From an uncultured Prevotellaceae bacterium (lineage in GTDB: Bacteria > Bacteroidota > Bacteroidia > Bacteroidales > Bacteroidaceae): a DNA stretch of 64,000 bases. Positions within the stretch are counted from its first letter, which is position 1; each line of letters begins with the position of its first letter. The stretch spans positions 248,001 through 312,000 of the forward strand of contig CAMKSE010000002.1 of NCBI GenBank assembly GCA_946415365.1, in the 5' to 3' direction. This document shows positions 60,894-64,000 of this stretch, piece by piece. Under the pieces are notes generated by a model that saw only the letters and a program-made list of their open reading frames with translations, had not been told where the DNA came from and searched no databases. A program made the position numbers and the translations under genes.

Positions 60894-62981
60894 ATGAAGA
60901 AAACAATATTCATCCTGTCGCTGTTGTGCATAGGTATGACCCTGACAGCGCAGGACCATCATAAACATCACGGACATGTACACCCGTCAGACTCTACCGA
61001 CGTATTCTTCCGTCACCTGAAACTCAATGAACTGGTGGTAACGGGCGTCACTGGCGACACAAAACTGAAGAACTCAACGGCTCCTATATCAATTGTTTCA
61101 GGTAAGGAACTTAGACAGACAACCTCTACAAATATCATCGACGCCATTGCCAAGCAACCAGGTGTCTCGCAGATCACTACAGGCAGTGGCATCTCGAAGC
61201 CTATCATCCGCGGCCTCGGCTATAACCGAATCATCGTGATGGATGAAGGTGTGAGACAGGAAGGTCAGCAGTGGGGCGATGAGCACGGCATAGAAATAGA
61301 CCCGCAAAACGTGAATTCCGTAGAGATCCTGAAAGGTCCTGCATCACTGATGTACGGCAGCGATGCGATGGCCGGTGTACTGATTCTACACGGGGCTCCC
61401 ATACTACCTGAAGGGGAGATGAAAGCTACCATCAGCACGGAATACCAAACAAACAACGGACTCTTTGATTACTCCCTGAACTTCGCAGGCCATCAAAAGG
61501 CCTTTGTCTGGGATGGCCGTTTCACAGACAAGATGGCCCATGCCTATAAGAACAAATACGATGGTTACGTGCCAGGTTCACAGTTCAAGGAACGTGCCGC
61601 CCGTCTGATGTTTGGATTTAACGAGGCATGGGGACACAGCCATATAACGGGATCCATCTTCCACCAAACGCCAAGCATCATTGAGGGAGAGCGCGATGAG
61701 GGAACAGGAGAGTTGGAATGTACTACTGACGACATCAAGACCTACTCCAAGGCACTTCCTTTTCAGCAGATCTGGCATTACAAGGCTGTATGGGACAACT
61801 CTTTCAACCTTCCCAAGGGTTGGCTGAAGGCTATCTTTGGCTATCAGCAGAACCAGCGTCAGGAGTACGAAGAGAGTGCCGACGATTACGAGCTCTATTT
61901 CAAACTCCACGCCATGACCTACGACATACGCTATCTCTCACAGGAATGGAATGGCTGGAAAATGTCTGGTGGCGTAAACGGCATGTGGCAGCAATCGCTG
62001 AATCTCGGAGAAGAGGCCCTTATACCCGAGTACAAACTCTTTGATATCGGAGGTTACGCCACCATCAGTAAGACCATGGACAACCTGACGCTGAATGGGG
62101 GGCTGCGCTACGATAACCGGCATATCGACTTCCACTCCAGGAACTTTAGAAGCGTCTCTGGTAGCATCGGAGCCGTGTGGAACATCTGTCAGCATACGAA
62201 CCTACGTCTGAACATCGCACGTGGTTTCCGTGCACCAAACATGAGCGAACTTGGCAGCGACGGTATCCACGAAGGCACACTGCGATATGAGATAGGCAAT
62301 TCGGATCTGAAGCCTGAGTACAGTTGGCAAGCAGACCTCGGACTGGACTTCTCGTCAGAGTATATCTCCGCCCAAGTGGCCCTCTTTGCCAACCGCATCG
62401 AAAACTACATCTTCTCCAAGCGTATCAACAAAGTGATGGAGGAAGGTTTCCACACCTATCAGTACACCCAGGGTGATGCCCGTCTGCTGGGTTTTGAGGC
62501 AGGCTTCGACCTCCACCCCATCCACAGAGTTCACTTCCAGAACACATTCTCCTATGTTGACGCCCAGCAGATGAACACCAGTGAAGATGTCAAATACCTG
62601 CCAATGACACCTGCCCCACGCTGGACCTCTGAGTTAAAATATGAAATCACCCACCATGGGCATACGATGTTCAACAATGCCTATATGGCATTAGGTATGG
62701 AGTGTAACCTGGCACAGAACCATTATTATAAGGTGGATGATACTGAGACACGCACACCAAGCTATACGCTGCTGAGCCTTTCGGCTGGCACAGACCTGAA
62801 TATCCACAAGAAGAAGGTGGCAGAACTCTATGTCACTGCCGACAACCTGTTGGACTGCGCCTATCAGAACCACCTGAGCCGTTTGAAGTATTGTGACATC
62901 AACAACGCAACTGGCCGTCAGGGGGTCTTTAATATGGGAAGGAACATCGTATTTAAAGCGATAATTCCGATTGAACTTTAA
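60894..62981 (+). CDS. TonB-dependent receptor, probable metal uptake
   Basis: A 695-residue outer-membrane receptor with signal MKKTIFILSLLCIGMTLTAQ and directly after it a His-rich segment DHHKHHGHVH (21-30), suited to metal binding. The plug spans about 45-165 (IIDAIAKQPGVSQITTGSGI, KPIIRGLGYNRIIVMDEGVR, SVEILKGPASLMYGSDAMAG). The barrel contains further His residues and ends in a hydrophobic strand IVFKAIIPIEL. The pattern is like ZnuD-type or copper receptors. It is cotranscribed with the His/Cys-rich protein. Confidence 0.9.
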   Translation: MKKTIFILSLLCIGMTLTAQDHHKHHGHVHPSDSTDVFFRHLKLNELVVTGVTGDTKLKNSTAPISIVSGKELRQTTSTNIIDAIAKQPGVSQITTGSGISKPIIRGLGYNRIIVMDEGVRQEGQQWGDEHGIEIDPQNVNSVEILKGPASLMYGSDAMAGVLILHGAPILPEGEMKATISTEYQTNNGLFDYSLNFAGHQKAFVWDGRFTDKMAHAYKNKYDGYVPGSQFKERAARLMFGFNEAWGHSHITGSIFHQTPSIIEGERDEGTGELECTTDDIKTYSKALPFQQIWHYKAVWDNSFNLPKGWLKAIFGYQQNQRQEYEESADDYELYFKLHAMTYDIRYLSQEWNGWKMSGGVNGMWQQSLNLGEEALIPEYKLFDIGGYATISKTMDNLTLNGGLRYDNRHIDFHSRNFRSVSGSIGAVWNICQHTNLRLNIARGFRAPNMSELGSDGIHEGTLRYEIGNSDLKPEYSWQADLGLDFSSEYISAQVALFANRIENYIFSKRINKVMEEGFHTYQYTQGDARLLGFEAGFDLHPIHRVHFQNTFSYVDAQQMNTSEDVKYLPMTPAPRWTSELKYEITHHGHTMFNNAYMALGMECNLAQNHYYKVDDTETRTPSYTLLSLSAGTDLNIHKKKVAELYVTADNLLDCAYQNHLSRLKYCDINNATGRQGVFNMGRNIVFKAIIPIEL

Positions 62982-62985
62982 TGAT

Positions 62986-63013
62986 AATGCCTCGCCGATT
63001 GGCGAGGCATTTA
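62986..63013. terminator. bidirectional terminator between TonB receptor and alaS
   Basis: AATGCCTCGCC and GGCGAGGCATT form a perfect 11-bp stem with loop GATT, with T/A tracts on both sides, between two convergent genes. Confidence 0.85.
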
Positions 63014-63019
63014 TTGTAT

Positions 63020-64000
63020 TCAGAGGTTTGCTAATTCCACTACTTTGTCGATGGCAGCGGAGAGACCATCAGGGTTCTTGCCGCCTGCAGAAGCGAAGTG
63101 GGGCTGTCCGCCACCGCCTCCCTGCATCAGTTTTGCAGCCTCACGAACCAACTGACCAGCATTAAGTCCGTGATCCTTCACCATATCATCGCTAAGCATC
63201 ACGTTCAACAACGGCTTGTTGTCGAAAATAGTGCCAACAACACAGAGCAGATTCTCTGGGTGCTGCTCACGAATCTTGAATACCAGATCCTTGGCAGCAT
63301 TCGGCATCATATTGAACTTACCAGTAATCACAGTCACACCATTCACATTACGAGCCTTGCTGACGAGTTCGTGGGCGAGGTTCTGCACGCGCTGAGCCTG
63401 GAACTGTTCAATCTCCTTCTTCATAGAGTCGTGCTCCTCGATATACTTCTGGATGACGCCTTGCAGGTCCTTGGCATTGTTGAAGAATGCCTTCACAGCA
63501 CGCAGCGAGTCCTCCGTATGATAGATCAGCTCCTCGCACTCCTTGCCTGTCTTGGCCTCGATACGACGGATACCTGCTGCCACACTGCTCTCAGCGATGA
63601 TCTTGAAGAAGCCGATCTTACCCGTAGCCTTCGCATGGATACCACCACAGAACTCGCACGAGGGGCCGAAGCGAACCACACGGACCTTATCGCCATACTT
63701 CTCGCCAAAGAGAGCGATGGCACCGAGTTTCTTGGCTTCATCAAAGGGCACCTCGCGATGCTCGTCGAGAGGAATATCCTGACGAATCATGTCGTTGACC
63801 ATGCGCTCCACCTGACGCAGTTCTTCATCCGTTACTTTCTGGAAGTGGGAGAAGTCAAATCGCAGGGTATCCGAAGAGACGAAGGAACCCTTCTGTTCCA
63901 CATGGTCTCCAAGTACCTGCTTCAGTGCATAATCGAGCAGGTGGGTAGCCGTGTGGTTGGCAGCAGAAGCATTGCGCTTGTCTGTATCAACACAGGCCAT
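63020..64000 (-). CDS. alaS: alanyl-tRNA synthetase, C-terminal part (5' end outside)
   Basis: The last 326 codons of a gene that enters from the right edge; the first codon seen here is an internal Met. The editing domain has HTATHLL and [16 protein letters not shown], the zinc ligands that clear mischarged Ser/Gly-tRNA-Ala. The C-Ala domain has the [20 protein letters not shown] and [13 protein letters not shown] motifs. Full enzymes are about 870 residues. It converges on the metal receptor gene. Confidence 0.97.
   Translation of the reverse strand: MACVDTDKRNASAANHTATHLLDYALKQVLGDHVEQKGSFVSSDTLRFDFSHFQKVTDEELRQVERMVNDMIRQDIPLDEHREVPFDEAKKLGAIALFGEKYGDKVRVVRFGPSCEFCGGIHAKATGKIGFFKIIAESSVAAGIRRIEAKTGKECEELIYHTEDSLRAVKAFFNNAKDLQGVIQKYIEEHDSMKKEIEQFQAQRVQNLAHELVSKARNVNGVTVITGKFNMMPNAAKDLVFKIREQHPENLLCVVGTIFDNKPLLNVMLSDDMVKDHGLNAGQLVREAAKLMQGGGGGQPHFASAGGKNPDGLSAAIDKVVELANL

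Overview
The window looks like chromosomal DNA of a Prevotella-type member of the Bacteroidales. Reasons: promoters of the Bacteroidetes form (TAnnTTTG box, often continuing as TTTGCACCC), few Shine-Dalgarno sites, a TonB receptor paired with a DUF4249 lipoprotein, many SPII lipoproteins, and family-specific genes (DUF5020, DUF5683, SIMPL, VirE_N/DUF3987 primase-helicase, smalltalk peptide). Genus level is inference; no rRNA is present.

Layout. 1-9 kb: start of a cation/proton antiporter, asd, small lipoproteins, a TonB receptor/DUF4249 pair, and the rsfS-ftsH-cdsA operon. 9-13 kb: tRNA-Gln, mlaE-mlaF behind a clostripain-like lipoprotein, and divergent lptB. 13-27 kb: housekeeping genes on the plus strand: tig, clpP-clpX-recQ, guaB, then an envelope operon of two parvulin-type isomerases, an OstA-like protein and mutL, followed by tRNA-Val. 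27-38 kb: an accessory stretch. Minus-strand genes encode an M15 peptidase, a primase-helicase with small replication- or phage-like partners (OB-like, KilAC-like), a coiled-coil protein, a Fic enzyme and a lipoprotein. Plus-strand genes encode an HU-like protein and a smalltalk peptide. Between the two gene sets lies a 570-bp noncoding region with a perfect 52-bp palindrome and copies of a leader element also found before the M15 gene. 38-46 kb: a minus-strand export operon (HlyD, two NHLP-type ABC proteins, TolC, a second adaptor, a LolA-like protein). 46-52.6 kb: PAP2-barrel protein, carboxylesterase, DUF5020, lpxB, surE. 52.7-60 kb: parA-parB, a DUF5683 protein, an MltD-type transglycosylase, rel/spoT, a pectinesterase. 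60-64 kb: a MerR regulator divergent from a His-rich metal-uptake-like pair (small membrane protein plus TonB receptor), and the 3' part of alaS.

The most unusual features are noncoding. Short tandem repeats of 7-8 bp with different sequences recur at gene junctions, often ending exactly at or supplying a start codon (ostA-like gene, mutL, smalltalk, first ABC gene, pectinesterase). Two loci carry such repeats as 30-33 bp inverted arms. Palindromic insertions also occur inside genes. The accessory region and the export operon, which lacks a maturation peptidase and a visible substrate gene, are the best candidates for undescribed biology.
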